In this document: piece by piece, positions 21,148 through 32,684 of the stretch
Layout: each line of letters starts with the position of its first letter
Position numbering within the stretch: the first letter of the stretch is position 1
Origin: Aedes albopictus
Lineage: Eukaryota > Arthropoda > Insecta > Diptera > Culicidae
Assembly (NCBI RefSeq): GCF_035046485.1
Contig: NC_085137.1
Span: 377,270,706-377,334,705, forward strand
Direction: 5' to 3'
Length of the DNA: 64,000 nucleotides
Program-made: the position numbers and the translations under genes
The notes under the pieces: generated by a model
What the model was told of the DNA's origin: nothing
Seen by the model: only the letters and a program-made list of their open reading frames with translations
Databases searched by the model: none

Positions 21148-22602
21148 ATGGGCGATGATGATGATGGCGGGGGTACATCGTACCGCATCAACGAAGCTTT
21201 GTTATTGGCATCGGATTGCTCGAGCCAACAAGGCGATTTAAATGCTAACCCCTTTGCCCCCCTTCACCATGGTGCTTCTCCAATGGACACCAACAGTAAA
21301 TCTGTTTCGACGTCCCCCCGCCTCAAGGCCTACCCTCCCGACTTTGGCGGGCCATATGTTGTTTTCTTCCGACCCAAAGGCAAACGTTTGAACACCGTTC
21401 AAATCAGCAAGGATCTGACTAAGCGGTATTCTTCCGTTGTCTCCATTGACATGGTCGGTACAGCTAAGCTTCGGGTGACAGTAGGCGACCGAAAACACGC
21501 TAATGAGATTGTGGCCTGCGAGTTGTTTACTCTTGAGTATTTTGTCTACCTTCCGAGCGCGTCGATTGAGATTTCGGGGAAGGTCGCCGACGCATCTTTG
21601 ACCTGCGAAACGATCATGCAAGGCTGTGGTCGTTTCCATAACCCTTCTCTACCTCCTGTCCAGATACTGGATTGCCGGCAACTGCATTCGGTATCCCAGG
21701 AGGGCGAGAAGAAGGTTTACACACCATCTGAAGAATTTTCTGTGACCTTCTCCGGATCTGCATTACCAGATCTGCTGGTGATTGGCAAACTTCGGCTACC
21801 TGTGAGGCTGTATGTACCGAAGGTAATGAATTGCATCAATTGCAAGCAGCTGGGCCACACCGCCCAGTACTGCAGCAATAAACCTCGCTGTGCAACATGC
21901 GGGGAGAGACATGTGGACGGTGCGTGTAAAACGCCGCCCAAGTGTGTTTATTGTGGTAGCGACCGTCCACACGATCTCAATGTTTGCCCGAAGTACATAC
22001 AGCGAAAACAACATCAAAAACGATCGTTGCAGCAGCGTTCAAGGCGAAGCTACGCCGAAATGCTGAGAAAAGCTGCTCCGGTCGTTAAATCACGCAACAT
22101 CTACTCGTATTTGTCTCTCGATGATCAGGGCTCTGACTCTGAGGTCGGGGACGGGGTTCCCTTTGTTTTTAAGGGTGAAACGAGGAAACGGGTGAGGCTC
22201 CAGAGACCCACCAAAAAACCTCGGAATCTGCCTAGCAGTGACCCCCAACCCACCGTGACAAATTCTAAGAGTGTTAAAAAAGGTAAGAAACGTTCACCTC
22301 CTGGATTCAAAATCCAAGATGAACGAGACTTTCCTTCGCTCCCGGGAACATCAAAAATCCCAGATGTCCCAATTTTTTCGACTTCTCAGCCAGAGGGACA
22401 GCATTTGGAGGACCAGGAACAACCTCTTGGTGCTCCGATGTTTACGCTTTCTGGCATCGTAGACATCGTCCTTAACTTCTTTAATGCTTCTGACTCAGTG
22501 AAGAGCATTGTCAAAGCACTTCTTCCTTGTGTGTCTCCTCTTTTGAAGCAGTTGGCTTCTAAAATGCCCCTCCTTGCGACATTCGTATCTTTCGATGGCT
22601 AA
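21148..22602 (+). CDS. I-element ORF1, Gag-like nucleic-acid-binding protein
   Basis: Intact 484-residue ORF starting at an ATG 27 nt after GTTAGCTGCC. Residues 1-60 are acidic and Ser-rich. Residues about 65-215 hold an RRM-like fold typical of non-LTR ORF1 proteins (YVVFFRPKGKRLNTVQISKD). Zinc knuckles follow: CINCKQLGHTAQYC and CATCGERHVDGAC, then CVYCGSDRPHDLNVC. The tail is basic (KKPRNLP, KKGKKRSPPGF). Known role: it binds the element RNA to form the ribonucleoprotein that carries it to the nucleus. The stop overlaps the ORF2 ATG in ATGGCTAA. It is the only complete retroelement ORF in the window. Confidence 0.85.
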   Translation: MGDDDDGGGTSYRINEALLLASDCSSQQGDLNANPFAPLHHGASPMDTNSKSVSTSPRLKAYPPDFGGPYVVFFRPKGKRLNTVQISKDLTKRYSSVVSIDMVGTAKLRVTVGDRKHANEIVACELFTLEYFVYLPSASIEISGKVADASLTCETIMQGCGRFHNPSLPPVQILDCRQLHSVSQEGEKKVYTPSEEFSVTFSGSALPDLLVIGKLRLPVRLYVPKVMNCINCKQLGHTAQYCSNKPRCATCGERHVDGACKTPPKCVYCGSDRPHDLNVCPKYIQRKQHQKRSLQQRSRRSYAEMLRKAAPVVKSRNIYSYLSLDDQGSDSEVGDGVPFVFKGETRKRVRLQRPTKKPRNLPSSDPQPTVTNSKSVKKGKKRSPPGFKIQDERDFPSLPGTSKIPDVPIFSTSQPEGQHLEDQEQPLGAPMFTLSGIVDIVLNFFNASDSVKSIVKALLPCVSPLLKQLASKMPLLATFVSFDG

Positions 22603-25600
22603 TTTAACCACCGAGGTCGAAGATATGATTTCTGTGCTACACTGGAACTGTCGTAGTATCGTACCAAAATTAGACGCTTTCAAATTTTTAATTAACAATT
22701 TACAATGCGATGTTTTTGCGCTATCCGAAACATGGCTGACACCCGATGTAACCTTACCTTTTTCCGATTTCAACATTATCCGTCTTGATCGGTCCGACTC
22801 GTACGGAGGGCTGCTTTTAGGGATCAAAAAGCAGCACTCATTTTACAGAGTCGATTTTCAACCGATGACAGGCATCGAAGCCGTCACATGTGAGGTGACA
22901 ATCCGAGGTAAAACCCTCAGTGTTGCCTCCATATATCTTCCACCGAGAACTGCGATATCTCGCAGGGATCTCGCCCACATCTGCTCGGTTATGCCTGAGC
23001 CACGGCTGCTCATGGGAGATTTCAACTCTCATGGTACAGGCTGGGGGGAACTGTACGATGACAGCCGTTCAACTTTGATATATGACCTCTGCGACGACTT
23101 CAACATGACAATTTTGAACACCGGAGAAGTTACGCGAGTGGCACCTCCAGCTAAAGATGGCAGTCCTAGAGACAGCCGATTAGACCTCTCAATCTGTTCG
23201 AGCTCACTATCGCTGGAGTGTACATGGAAGGTTATCCAGGATCCTCATGGTAGTGATCACCTTCCGATCATTGTTTCTATTTCCAATGGTTTACTTAAAC
23301 CTCCATCTATCGACATTTCCTACGACCTCACGAAATACATTGACTGGGGAAAGTACGCGGAAGCAATTATCGACGGTGAGCAATCGGTAGAAATTCTTCC
23401 ACCGCGGGAAGAGTATCAGTTTCTATCAGAACTGATCATCAGTAGCGCGCTGCAGGCACAACGCCGGCCAGTTCCAGGTCCTTCGGCTCGCAGGAAACCC
23501 CCCAATCCGTGGTGGGATAGCGAGTGTACAGAAATCTATCGCGAGAAATCCGCTGCGTTCAAAGAGTTTCGGAAACGCGGTTCGGTTGAAAATTTTAAGC
23601 GGTACGTTTCCCTTGAAAGCAAGTTCAAGAACTTGATCAAGGCGAAGAAAAGCGGTTACTGGCGTCGGTTCGTCGAGGGTTTATCGCGCGAGACATCAAT
23701 GAGAACTCTTTGGAACGTCGGGAGAAGAATGCGTAACGCGTCGTCGGTAAACGAGGACCGAGAAAGCTCTCCTCGGTGGATTCTCAAGTTCGCAAAAAAA
23801 GTTTGTCCAGATTCCGTACCCATGGAGCGAATAATTCGGGATGTTTCCGAGGATAGGGACGACATGGATAGGCCGTTTTAGATGGTTGAATTCTCACTTG
23901 CTCTTCTTTCATGTAACAATTTCGCTCCAGGAATGGATCGAATTAAGTTCAACTTGCTTAAAAACCTCCCCGACATCGCTAAGAGGCGCTTGTTGAACTT
24001 GTTCAATCAGTTCCTGGATAACAACATCATTCCGGATGATTGGAGGCAAGTGAGAGTGATAGCTATTCAAAAACCCGGGAAACCCGCGCGATGTTGTCTT
24101 GCCTACGGAAGTTGTTAGAGAAGATGATTCTCTTTCGACTGGACAAATGGGTTGAATCGAATGGCATGTTGTCTGATACACAATTTGGTTTCCGCAGAGG
24201 CAAAGGAACGAACGACTGTCTTGCGTTGCTTACTTCAGAAATTCAGCTTGCCTTTGCTCAAAAGCAGCAAATGGGCTCAGTGTTTTTGGATATTAAGGGA
24301 GCTTTTGATTCAGTTTGTGTCGATGTTCTCTCCGACAAACTACACGGAAGTGGCCTTTCACCAATTTTGAACAACTTTTTGTATAATTTGCTGTTTGAGA
24401 AGCAGATGAGTTTTACTCATGGCGACTTGACAGTTTCACGAATTAGCTACATGGGTCTCCCCCAGGGTTCATGTCTAAGCCCCCTTCTTTACAATTTTTA
24501 TGTTAGAGACATAGATGATTGTCTCATGGAAAATTGCACGTTAAGACAGCTTGCGGATGACTGTGTTGTTTCTATAACGGGATCAATAGCAGTCGATCTG
24601 CAAGGACCACTACAGGATACTTTGGACAATTTGTCTACTTGGGCTCTCAAGCTGGGTATCGAATTCTCTCCGGAGAAAACTGAAATGGTTGTCTTTTCTA
24701 AAAAACACAAACCGGCAAAGTTTCCGCTCCATCTGATGGGTAAGACAATCACTCATAACATGTCTTCTCAATATCTCGGCGTCTGGTTCGACTCCAAATG
24801 CACCTGGGGGAAGCACATTGTGTATCTGATACAGAAATGCCAAAAGCGAATCAACTTTATGCGAACTATTACCGGAACATGGTGGGGAGCACATCCAGAA
24901 GATCTGATCAGGCTGTACCAAACAACCATTCTGTCGGTTTTAGAATACGGTAGCTTCTGTTTTCAATCCGCGGCGAAAACACACTTGCTGAAGCTTCAAC
25001 GGGTTCAGTACCGTCGTCTTCGGATCGCGTTAGGTTGCATGAACTCAACTCACACTATGAGTTTAGAGGTACTCGCTGGTGTACAGCCTCTGACAGACCG
25101 CTTTGCGGAGTTATCGTTCCGATTCCTCATCCGATGCGAGGTTGTGAATCCATTGGTCATAGAAAATTTCGAAAAGCTGCTCGAACAGAACCCTCAAACT
25201 CGTTTTATGAGTGTGTACTACTGGTACATGACGCTGGAGGTAAGCCTATCTCCGGTTAACACCAATCGTGACAACTTCTCAGACTTCGACAGCTCTTCTG
25301 TGGATTTTGATCTCTCTATGAAGGATGAGATCACCGGTATACCGGAATCTTTTCGTTCCATAGGTATTCCACAAATTTTTGCAAGTAAGTTCGGGCATGT
25401 TAGCGGGGACAGACAGTTCTTCACAGACGGTTCGAAAACCGATGATTCGAGTGGTTTCGGTGTCTACAACGAATTTCATAGCGCCACCTACATGCTTCAA
25501 AAGCCATGTTCGGTATACATTGCTGAGCTAGCGGCTATATACTACACCTTAGAGTACATTCGCACTCTTCCACCTGAGCACTACTTCATTTTTACCGACA

Positions 25601-26262
25601 GTCTAAGCTCTCTGGAGGCTGTTCGGTCAATGAAACCGATGAAGCACTCAGCGTACTTCCTGAATGGAATACGCCAAGTCTTGAGTGCTTTGTCCAAACG
25701 CTCATACATCATCACCATAGCTTGGGTCCCTTCACATTGCTCAATTCCGGGCAATGAGAAAGCGGACTCTCCAGCTAAGGTGGGCGCTAGCGAAGGCGAT
25801 ATTAGCGAGCGTCAAATCGCTTTCGACGGATTTTTTGCATTGGCCCGTCAGGAGACCTTGATCAGCTGGCAACACAAATGGAGAGATGGAGAGATGGGTA
25901 GATGGTTGCACTCCATCATTCCACAGGTGTCGAAGAAGCCATGGTTCAAAGGGTTGGATTTAGGCCGCGATTTCATTCGTGTAATGTGTCGGCTGATGTC
26001 CAACCACTATTTGTTGAATGCACATACCTTCCGTATTGGGCTCTCAGAAAGCAATCTCTGTTTCTGTAGCGTAGCTTACCAGGATATCGAACATGTCGTG
26101 TGGGGATGCAATGAGTATCGTGAGGTCAGATCTGAGCTGCATGAAATTCTCCGGGTCCGAGGAAAACAACAGAAACCCGTTAGAGAAGTGTTGGCAGGAC
26201 TTGATTTGGAATACATGAACCTGATTTACCAGTTTTTGAAACGTGTTGATGTCAGAGTTTGA
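22595..26262 (+). pseudogene. I-element ORF2 (endonuclease, RT, RNase H), two lesions
   Basis: The ATG at 22595 overlaps the ORF1 stop. Domains in order: endonuclease (LHWNCRS, ALSETWL, LLMGDFNSHGTGWGE, GSDHLPII), RT (VFLDIKGAFDSVC, YMGLPQGSCLSPLLYNF, LADDCVVS, YLGVWFDSKCTWG), RNase H (FTDGSKT, AELAAIY, FTDSLSSLEA, WVPSHCSIPGNEKAD, i.e. all acidic residues) and a C-terminal CCHC-type motif (CFCS..EHVVWGC). Lesion 1 is an in-frame TAG at 23879-23881. Lesion 2 is a deletion of about 28 nt at 24091, right after KPGKPA, which shifts the frame; the codons for SDHNSYRPI are lost by comparison with the older copy. The combination with RNase H places it in the I superfamily; I against Loner-like is not resolved. 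Confidence 0.85.
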
Positions 26263-26667
26263 TGTAGTACGTTCCTTGTTTTCGTTGTCCGCCTTTTGGT
26301 TTTGTTGTTCGCCCCTGTCTGTCGTCACCCCCTTCCGTTTGTCCTCTTCTTGTCGTTTTCTACCGATAAAGTCCTTTCTTTTTGGTTCCGTTACAGATAT
26401 GGACAATTTGTCCCATCAATGTTTTAGTATAAGTTAGCAAATAATTTAGTTTTAAACCCATAAATCCCTCCTTCCCAATTTTATTATTTTTTTTTTTCTC
26501 AATCCTTAACCTCGAAACAGCCGCGAGTACTTCGGCTTCCCAAACTAACATAGCTTAAGGCAGTAATAAAATGTAAAATGTAAAATCATTGTAAAAAAAC
26601 AAAAGATTTCGGCTCAGTTATGCTCATGTGGCGCCCGAGCCTTCCAAATAAACGAATAAGAAAAAAA
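26263..26667 (+). terminator. I-element 3' UTR with poly(A) signal and A-rich tail
   Basis: AATAAA at 26647-26652 is followed by AAGAAAAAAAAAA, then the 3' copy of the target duplication ATGAAACTC. The region is T/C-rich (TTGTTTTCGTTGTCC) with no coding potential. Confidence 0.7.
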
Positions 26668-27185
26668 AAATGAAACTCTTGGAGGAATGTTAACGGAAGC
26701 TACGCAAAGATCTTTACCCTTTACGTTTATTTGGCAAGCGACAATTTCTACGCCAGGATGAGTTGGGATTGGAATTCTATAGAATGAGTAACCATTTTTG
26801 TTCCCCAAGAGTACTTCGCCATAATGGTCATCTCGATCCTGGCGTATAATGTTGAATTAAGGAAGATGAGTTCATCTTCAGAAGAAAACCATGTTTCACA
26901 AAGTGCAAATATATCACTATCAGAGTTGTGAATCAAAAATTCAAACAGGTCTAAATTAGGTTTTAAACTATGACAGTTTCACTGTAGCACAGTGATCATA
27001 TCTTGCACCTCACTTGATGAATTATCCATCGAAAGATATGATCGAAGCAAGGAGGGGCCATGATTGTGTCAAATTCCGGAGATATTCTTCTGCTGTTGGG
27101 ATAAAAATATCAAGAGTACCGCGAAGTGTTTCGGGAAGTCCGAGGGCACCATATAAGCGATCATCAAAATTGTCTTTTCATGCAT
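26668..27185 (-). pseudogene. older I-superfamily element: ORF1 end and endonuclease start
   Basis: On the minus strand an ORF1 tail reads YLRNLTQSWPLLASIISFDG and stops near 27015; the younger ORF1 ends LLATFVSFDG. The ORF2 start follows: VQDMITVLQ, a stop, NCHSLKPNLDLFEFLIHN, SDIFALCETWFSSED, GVEIVACQINVKGKDLCVAS and NIPPRVSF. It continues at 14143 after removal of the younger element. Upstream of about 27185 no further homology is visible, so the copy is 5' truncated in ORF1. Confidence 0.8.
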
Positions 27186-28135
27186 AATTTTACTGATCGA
27201 ATACCGTTTGCATTGTATATTTCCACCGCATCGGTCGTCGAGAGCAGGCCAAGGGCTTCGAGTTTTCCCGGCTTCTCCTTTCTTATCTTACCTTAACCTA
27301 TCCGCAGCAAACTCTATTTCTGTATGTATACCTACCTATCCACAGCAAACTCTATTTCTGTATGTATAGCTACCTATCCACATCATGATCCCATTAGGCA
27401 ACGAACGACGACAACGACACATCTTGAGACGGTGGTATCTCTCAAGAATATCGCAGTATGTGGCCGATGCCGTAGTCAGCGTGCTGTGGCGTCGTATATG
27501 TAAGCATCTCCCACTCTTTCCCACCTTCACGTATTTATTTCCTCAAGATCACCATTTCCCCCTATCCCGCTTGATCCATTACGAGGCGCCTTTCGCAGGA
27601 AACAACTCGGTTACAGACAGATTTTCCTGCTGATTTCCAACGGCTAAATTTGCAAGCATGTTTAACATCAAGTTGAAACTCGCGAGCAAACCGAATAATG
27701 AGACGACGACTACGCCGATGTACCTACTCGGGCGGGTGGATGATCTGCCAAAACGGTGGAATAAATCTCCCAATCACAACAAACATCGGGTGTAGGCGAT
27801 CCGCGTACATATGCGCCTACCCCACTTACTCTAAATACGCTCCAATTACGATACGTTCATCTTGCCACCACACACTATGAAGGTACTACAGAAATCGCGA
27901 TTGAACGTGTGCCGATGGAAATGTATAATTGCTTACAAGTTCACTCAAAATATTTCGGATCGAATGGGAAAGATGGATTGCATGACCATCGTTGCCGTCA
28001 TCATCTTGTACACGGCTTTTCAGTTAGTCGTTCTTTCTTGGTATTTTTTCTCTGCTCTTTGCTGTTTTGTTGTGTTTTAGTAGAAAATGGAACAATTTTT
28101 GAAACATGCATCAATACTTCAGACCTCTGTGAATG
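27186..28135. other. non-coding, short 38-bp repeat inside
   Basis: Between about 27295 and 27378 a 38-bp unit (CCTATCCACAGCAAACTCTA..) occurs twice and starts a third time. The remainder gives only short open frames without motifs. Confidence 0.45.
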
Positions 28136-28190
28136 GGTGTCCGGCCATTTGGCCGACTGCCGTTTGGCTAAATGTCGTTGATCCGGAACC
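28136..28190. mobile_element. 55-bp foldback remnant
   Basis: GGTGTCCGGCCATTTGGCC at the left and GATCCGGAACC at the right match the ends of the foldback at 8814-9200. The flanks CTGTGAATG and CTGAAAATG differ at two of nine positions, consistent with an aged 9-bp duplication. Confidence 0.6.
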
Positions 28191-28943
28191 CTGAAAATGA
28201 GAAACAGGCGGTAGGTAATGGAATGGGGGTCTTGCCAAGATACGATTCTGTTTGAATCTTTGCATTCTGATGCCTTTGAAATACAGGTTTGAGAGAGAAT
28301 GGGAAAGTTGTGGAGATTTCAATCATTGCTACACAACTCAATCATTTCATTATCACAACTAATGTTGACATTCATGAGTTATTACGGCGCCTAATTTGAT
28401 ATCACATTAAAATGTGCAATTTGCTTGTAATTTAGTAGATATTTAAAAATGGTAGAATAACTACTGAATGCCTAATTTGCTATCAAAACTAATTTTGTAG
28501 TTGGTGAGATATTGTTGATCTCTTGCGAGTTTGAAACATCGCGGTTTTGTCACTTCCCGAGAAAGGTCTGATAGCAAAATGAAAACTAATTTTGATGTTG
28601 TGCTATTGCAAATTTTGATGTCGTTTTGGTCATTTTAACGGTTGAAACATCAAAAATAAGAGCAGAAAAATGTTCCCGTGATAGCAAATTGATAACTGTT
28701 TTTGTTATCAGCGCAAAAAAATGAAAAATCGTTAAACGTAGAGTTTTTCGACTGATATCAAATCATAAATACAACAATATAATTGCACTAACGATGCATC
28801 CCTACAATTACTTTACAAATTTTACTAAATGATTCAAAACGGTTCTAACACTAAATATTTACATTAATTCGAAATGACAGAAAACCGAAAACAAAATTTG
28901 AAGCCTAATTAAGTAAAGATAAACTGCTATCAACATGTGATAA
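28191..28943. other. AT-rich non-coding, TGATAGCAAA/ACTAATTTTG motif repeats
   Basis: Motifs such as TTGCTATCAAAACTAATTTTG and their complements recur from 28380 to 28780, suggesting an old MITE. I could not fix its ends. Confidence 0.4.
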
Positions 28944-29897
28944 AGCATTGTCCAGTTAGAATCCGGACGCAAAGGATAATTTATTGTGACGCCTTAAATG
29001 ATCATAATCATATTTTTTTCACTGCAGTCTGAGCATAAACAAGTCCTCTATTGACGGTGAAAATTTCATCGATTTTCTTGCTACGAGTGAAAAGTTATTT
29101 CAGATTGAAGACATGCGAAGGAAAAAAATCTTGCACAAACACGCTGAAAATTTAGGGTGGTCAGGTACGACAGTCGCGAAAAATGTTAATATCTCCAAAA
29201 CCATTATGTGTGATGTGCTCAGATGTTGTTAACCATGCCATGAGGAAGTGTCCAAGGAAGATTAAAGTTTATGTTCATGGATAAATCTGCTTGGAATTCC
29301 AAGATTTGGCAGGAAGTTCGAGCTCTGGACATCGTTTTCTCACATCACGATTTTGACACCAAATGTGTACAAAGATGATAACCTCAAAAATCACGTGCTG
29401 CTTTTCAAAAATGCCCACAAGGGATCTGAAGAGGTTTGAGCTACTTTGGAGAGCTATCACAACAGCTTGAGATGTGCAGTGGTGTCATCACTGTTGGATA
29501 GTGTTTATTAACGAAAAAAACACTCAAATTTCGCTTCTTTGGAATTCACTGATAAGCCCGTAATTTCGCAAGAAGAGAAATATTTGGTAAAGTTTCTTTG
29601 GATTCCTAATCAGCCTGGTAGAGGGTCTCAGGACACTACAGAGATGACCCGATTGTTAAACATATACGCCGAAGGGGTTGATGTTAAAATTTACTACCAT
29701 TGTGCAGATTTTTAAGGAAGTTATCACGGAAAAAATGAGAAAATGTATTAAAAATCAAATTAATTAATTTTAATGATATTTTTCCATGAAGCTACAGTAA
29801 ATTATCTTTGTTTTGAGGGCTTAACCTTTTATGTTTGTTATTCCACCTCTGAGATATAAGTGATTATCTGCGTCCGGATTCTAACTGGACAATGCCT
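28944..29897 (+). mobile_element. Tc1/mariner-type element with dead transposase, copy 1
   Basis: TA flanks (28942-28943, 29898-29899) surround inverted ends AAGCATTGTCCAGTTAGAAT and, reversed, AGGCATTGTCCAGTTAGAAT. A plus-strand reading at about 29113-29220 gives KILHKHAENLGWSGTTVAKN followed by a helix-turn-helix-like run, as in Tc1/mariner transposase N-termini. Stops and frame changes follow, and no complete catalytic domain can be read. A near-identical inverted copy lies at 37976-38930. Confidence 0.7.
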
Positions 29898-29899
29898 TA

Positions 29900-30689
29900 T
29901 CAATTTGTTACTGAATACAAATCATGTTTTCGATTTGCTGTAATGACCTATGTACTAATAATGACGAAATTTGGTTATTCTAATGGACATGCTAGACATT
30001 TATTTGCAATTACTTTCCATTCGAAAAACTTGATATAAATGATTAAATTTACCCTTCAAAAGAATAACTAATTGTGTTATTGTTCTATTCTCAATAACTA
30101 AAAATTTTTATATTTTTAAAGATTTTAAACGAAATTCTTTCAATGATAGCTCTAGGAATTCCACTAGGGATACCCATACGGATTTATTCAGAGATAGCAA
30201 TAGGAATTTCTACTCAAGTTCATAACTTAAAAACTACTTAGTTTTTTTTTTCTAAAATTACTTACGGAATTACTTCAGGAACTCATATATAGGTTCGTCC
30301 TCCAAATCCTCGAATATTTTTTTACAGAGATTTCTCCAAAAATTCCAACTGGGAGAGGGAAGTGTGCCATGACGTAAAACAGATGTAAAAAATTTTCGCA
30401 CCGTTTTTTTTTTCAAAAAAAAAAACTTTTGAAAGTATGGTGTTGAATTATAACTGTGAACTACAAACTAAGCTATGGAAGTCCCCAAAAAACTAGAACA
30501 ACATAAAACTCCCAACAATGTTCAAAGGATGACACGAGTACGGTGAAAAATGTTCTGAAATGTTTTTCAGACATTTTTCATTTTTTGATTTGTAGGCGAA
30601 CACAATGATTGCTCTATAATCGATCTTCTTCCAAAACTAAGATCAAACCCTCTGTCAGAACGATTTGAGGATGCATACTATACATGTTA
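29900..30689. other. AT-rich non-coding with GGAATTCC-like debris
   Basis: From about 30130 to 30350 loose GGAATTCCACT / GGAATTTCT motifs recall the degenerate minisatellite of this genome. No gene is seen. Confidence 0.4.
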
Positions 30690-30947
30690 TCTATATAAAT
30701 AAAAATGAAATGGTGTTTGTATGTCACGAATAGGCTCCGAAACGGGCCAACGGGTCTACACCATTCTTTCAAGGTTTAATTTGCGCAGGGCTCCGACGTG
30801 TTCGTCCGAAAATTAATTGAGAAAATCGGCCGGGAACGCATCGAAAATGAGAAAGTATGTAATTCCATTTTTCGGGGCATTTTTCTACAGAGCTGCATGT
30901 CAAAAACCACAGTAGGCAGGCAGAACGACGTTTGCCGGGACAGCTAG
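30690..30947 (+). mobile_element. short non-autonomous Helitron-type element
   Basis: It begins TCTATATAAATAAAAATG and ends GCCGGGACAGCTAG. It lies between A (30689) and T (30948) with no duplication: 5' TC, 3' CTRR and A/T insertion are the Helitron rules. The body has TGTTTGTATGTCACGAATAGG and no coding capacity. Confidence 0.6.
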
Positions 30948-31794
30948 TACATAATATAGTAGTTTCTATACGAAATCGTAATTGCTTCAATTATTCTGAA
31001 TCTGTAGAGCATCAATTCAGAAATATAGTGCGAGCTTTTGCCCCACTGTCGAGCCTTTAACAATAATCCTTCCTACAAGAAGCACTGGAAGATTTTTGTT
31101 TATTCGAGTGCACTCTCGAACTACTATGGAATGACGATACTCTGATATTAAGAGGTTATGTAATTATTCTTCTTTCAGTCAATACAAATTCTTATTCCAA
31201 AAGGTCCAAAAATTACACCAAAACCCGAGCAGAGGAGAATATCAAAATGATAACAACGGAATCATAAAATCTGTTTTAATATCTTGGTTGGTTATTATTA
31301 ACTTATTGAGGCATTACCTTTCCATAACATGTTTTGTTGCACAAACTTATTTTGTTATGATCGTGCTATTAATATATTTTCTTCAAATAACATTTCAATA
31401 ACATGTTTTTTTTTGTAGAACAAGTTCAGTTATTTTTGAATTATTGGGACTATTTGATCATCAATAACACATCAATAACTAGTTTTGCAATCAAAACTAC
31501 ACCATTCGAGATTGACGTTGTTCACAGCATTTCGCAAGAACCTGTTGAGAAAATCATGTTTTCTCGTCAGTTCCCCTTCCTCTTCTTTCTGACATTCATT
31601 CTAACTGTGTCAGTATGGAGCATCCATTTAGTACGTCACGCTAAAATGGGGGATTTTCGTCCCCTCTCCCCACTTCGTACGGGGTTGTCCTGTACTTAAC
31701 ACATTGCTTGTCACATTTTCACAAACCCCCCTTCCCCCTTAGACCTTATAAGGTGGTCATTTTTTTGGGACTTTCCAACACTCCGTATCATGTT
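30948..31794. other. AT-rich non-coding DNA
   Basis: Repeated TTATTTTGTTATGA / AATAACATG motifs occur at 31270-31480. No end structure or gene was identified. Confidence 0.35.
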
Positions 31795-32440
31795 GGAGCA
31801 AATCAATGAATTCCAAGAGTCTCTCTCAACGGAGAATGTCTTTCAATATCTTGGTAGCCAAATGTCAGCCGATGTCGGCACCAAGATGGACATAGGTGCA
31901 CGGATCAAGAAGGCGAGAGCTACCTTTGCGAGTTCAAGAAATATATGGTAAAACAACTAGATTAGTCGACGCACTAAAATCCGAATTATCAACTCAAATG
32001 TGAAATCTGTGCTACTGTACGCCAGTGAAACTTGGTGTGTATCAATGGAGAACACTCAACGGCTGCAGGTCTTTATCAATAGAAGGCTGCGGTATATGAT
32101 TCGTGCACGGTGGCCTCATAATTGGATCTCTAACGTGGAGCTCCATCGTCGATGTCATGAAAAGCCGATACCAACAGAAAGTTGGAAACGAAAGTGGAGG
32201 TGGGTCAGCCTCACTCTACACAGGGGTGGGAACAAAATCTGCAAACAAGCGTTAGATTGAAATCCAGCAGGACATCGTAGCAGAGGCAGAACCAGAGGCT
32301 CATGGCGGCGCAGCCTCATCAAGGAAATAAAGGAAAACGACAGAAATTTGACCTGGTCACAGGTCAAGGCGATGGCGGGCAATCACCCAGGATGGAGATC
32401 TTTCAATTCGGCCCTCTGCACCACCATGGCTGCTCAGGAC
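31795..32440 (+). pseudogene. RTE-like retrotransposon, ORF C-terminus
   Basis: Readable parts are FQYLGSQMSADVGTKMDIGA, IKKARATFASS, then after stops NSNVKSVLLYASETWC, LQVFINRRLRYMIRARWPHN, WKRKWRWVSLTLHRGGNKIC and a final SQVKAMAGNHPGWRSFNSAL. This is the post-RT thumb and C-terminal region common in RTE-type (or related) elements. The catalytic RT domain is absent, so it is a 5'-truncated dead copy. The clade is tentative. Confidence 0.6.
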
Positions 32441-32684
32441 TGAAAGTAGTAAGTAGCACTACAATTCCCAGGGGGTCATATTTTATCGTTGAATACCTAT
32501 ATGATGCTACATTTTATTGCGAAAATGACAACTGTATCGACTGTAGTTGTCGAGTTTAGACGCATCTAATTGTTTTAATAGTATATGATAATGTCCAAGA
32601 TAATGTCATGTTTTGTCCGTCAATCATCAGTCAGTTGATTTTGCATCGTAACTCGTGAAGAAGAGTCGGTCATTTCAAGTATCA

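Larger units (their letters stand above)
14144..26667 (+). mobile_element. full-length I-superfamily non-LTR retrotransposon with nested inserts
   Basis: The element runs from a 5' UTR at 14144 to an A-rich tail ending near 26667. The duplication ATGAAACTC (extendable to AAATGAAACTC) stands at 14135-14143 and again at 26670-26678. It inserted into the endonuclease region of an older relative in reverse orientation; joining the two flanks restores the reading PPRVSFSRRHL in that older copy. It encodes ORF1 (Gag-like) and ORF2 (endonuclease, RT, RNase H). Two tandem foreign repeats (14693-21067) split the 5' UTR at a poly-T tract. ORF2 is damaged twice, so this copy is not autonomous. Confidence 0.85.

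Noticed and set aside
24498..24921. Minus-strand frames of 84 and 103 codons
   Set aside because: Shadows of the ORF2 RT domain.
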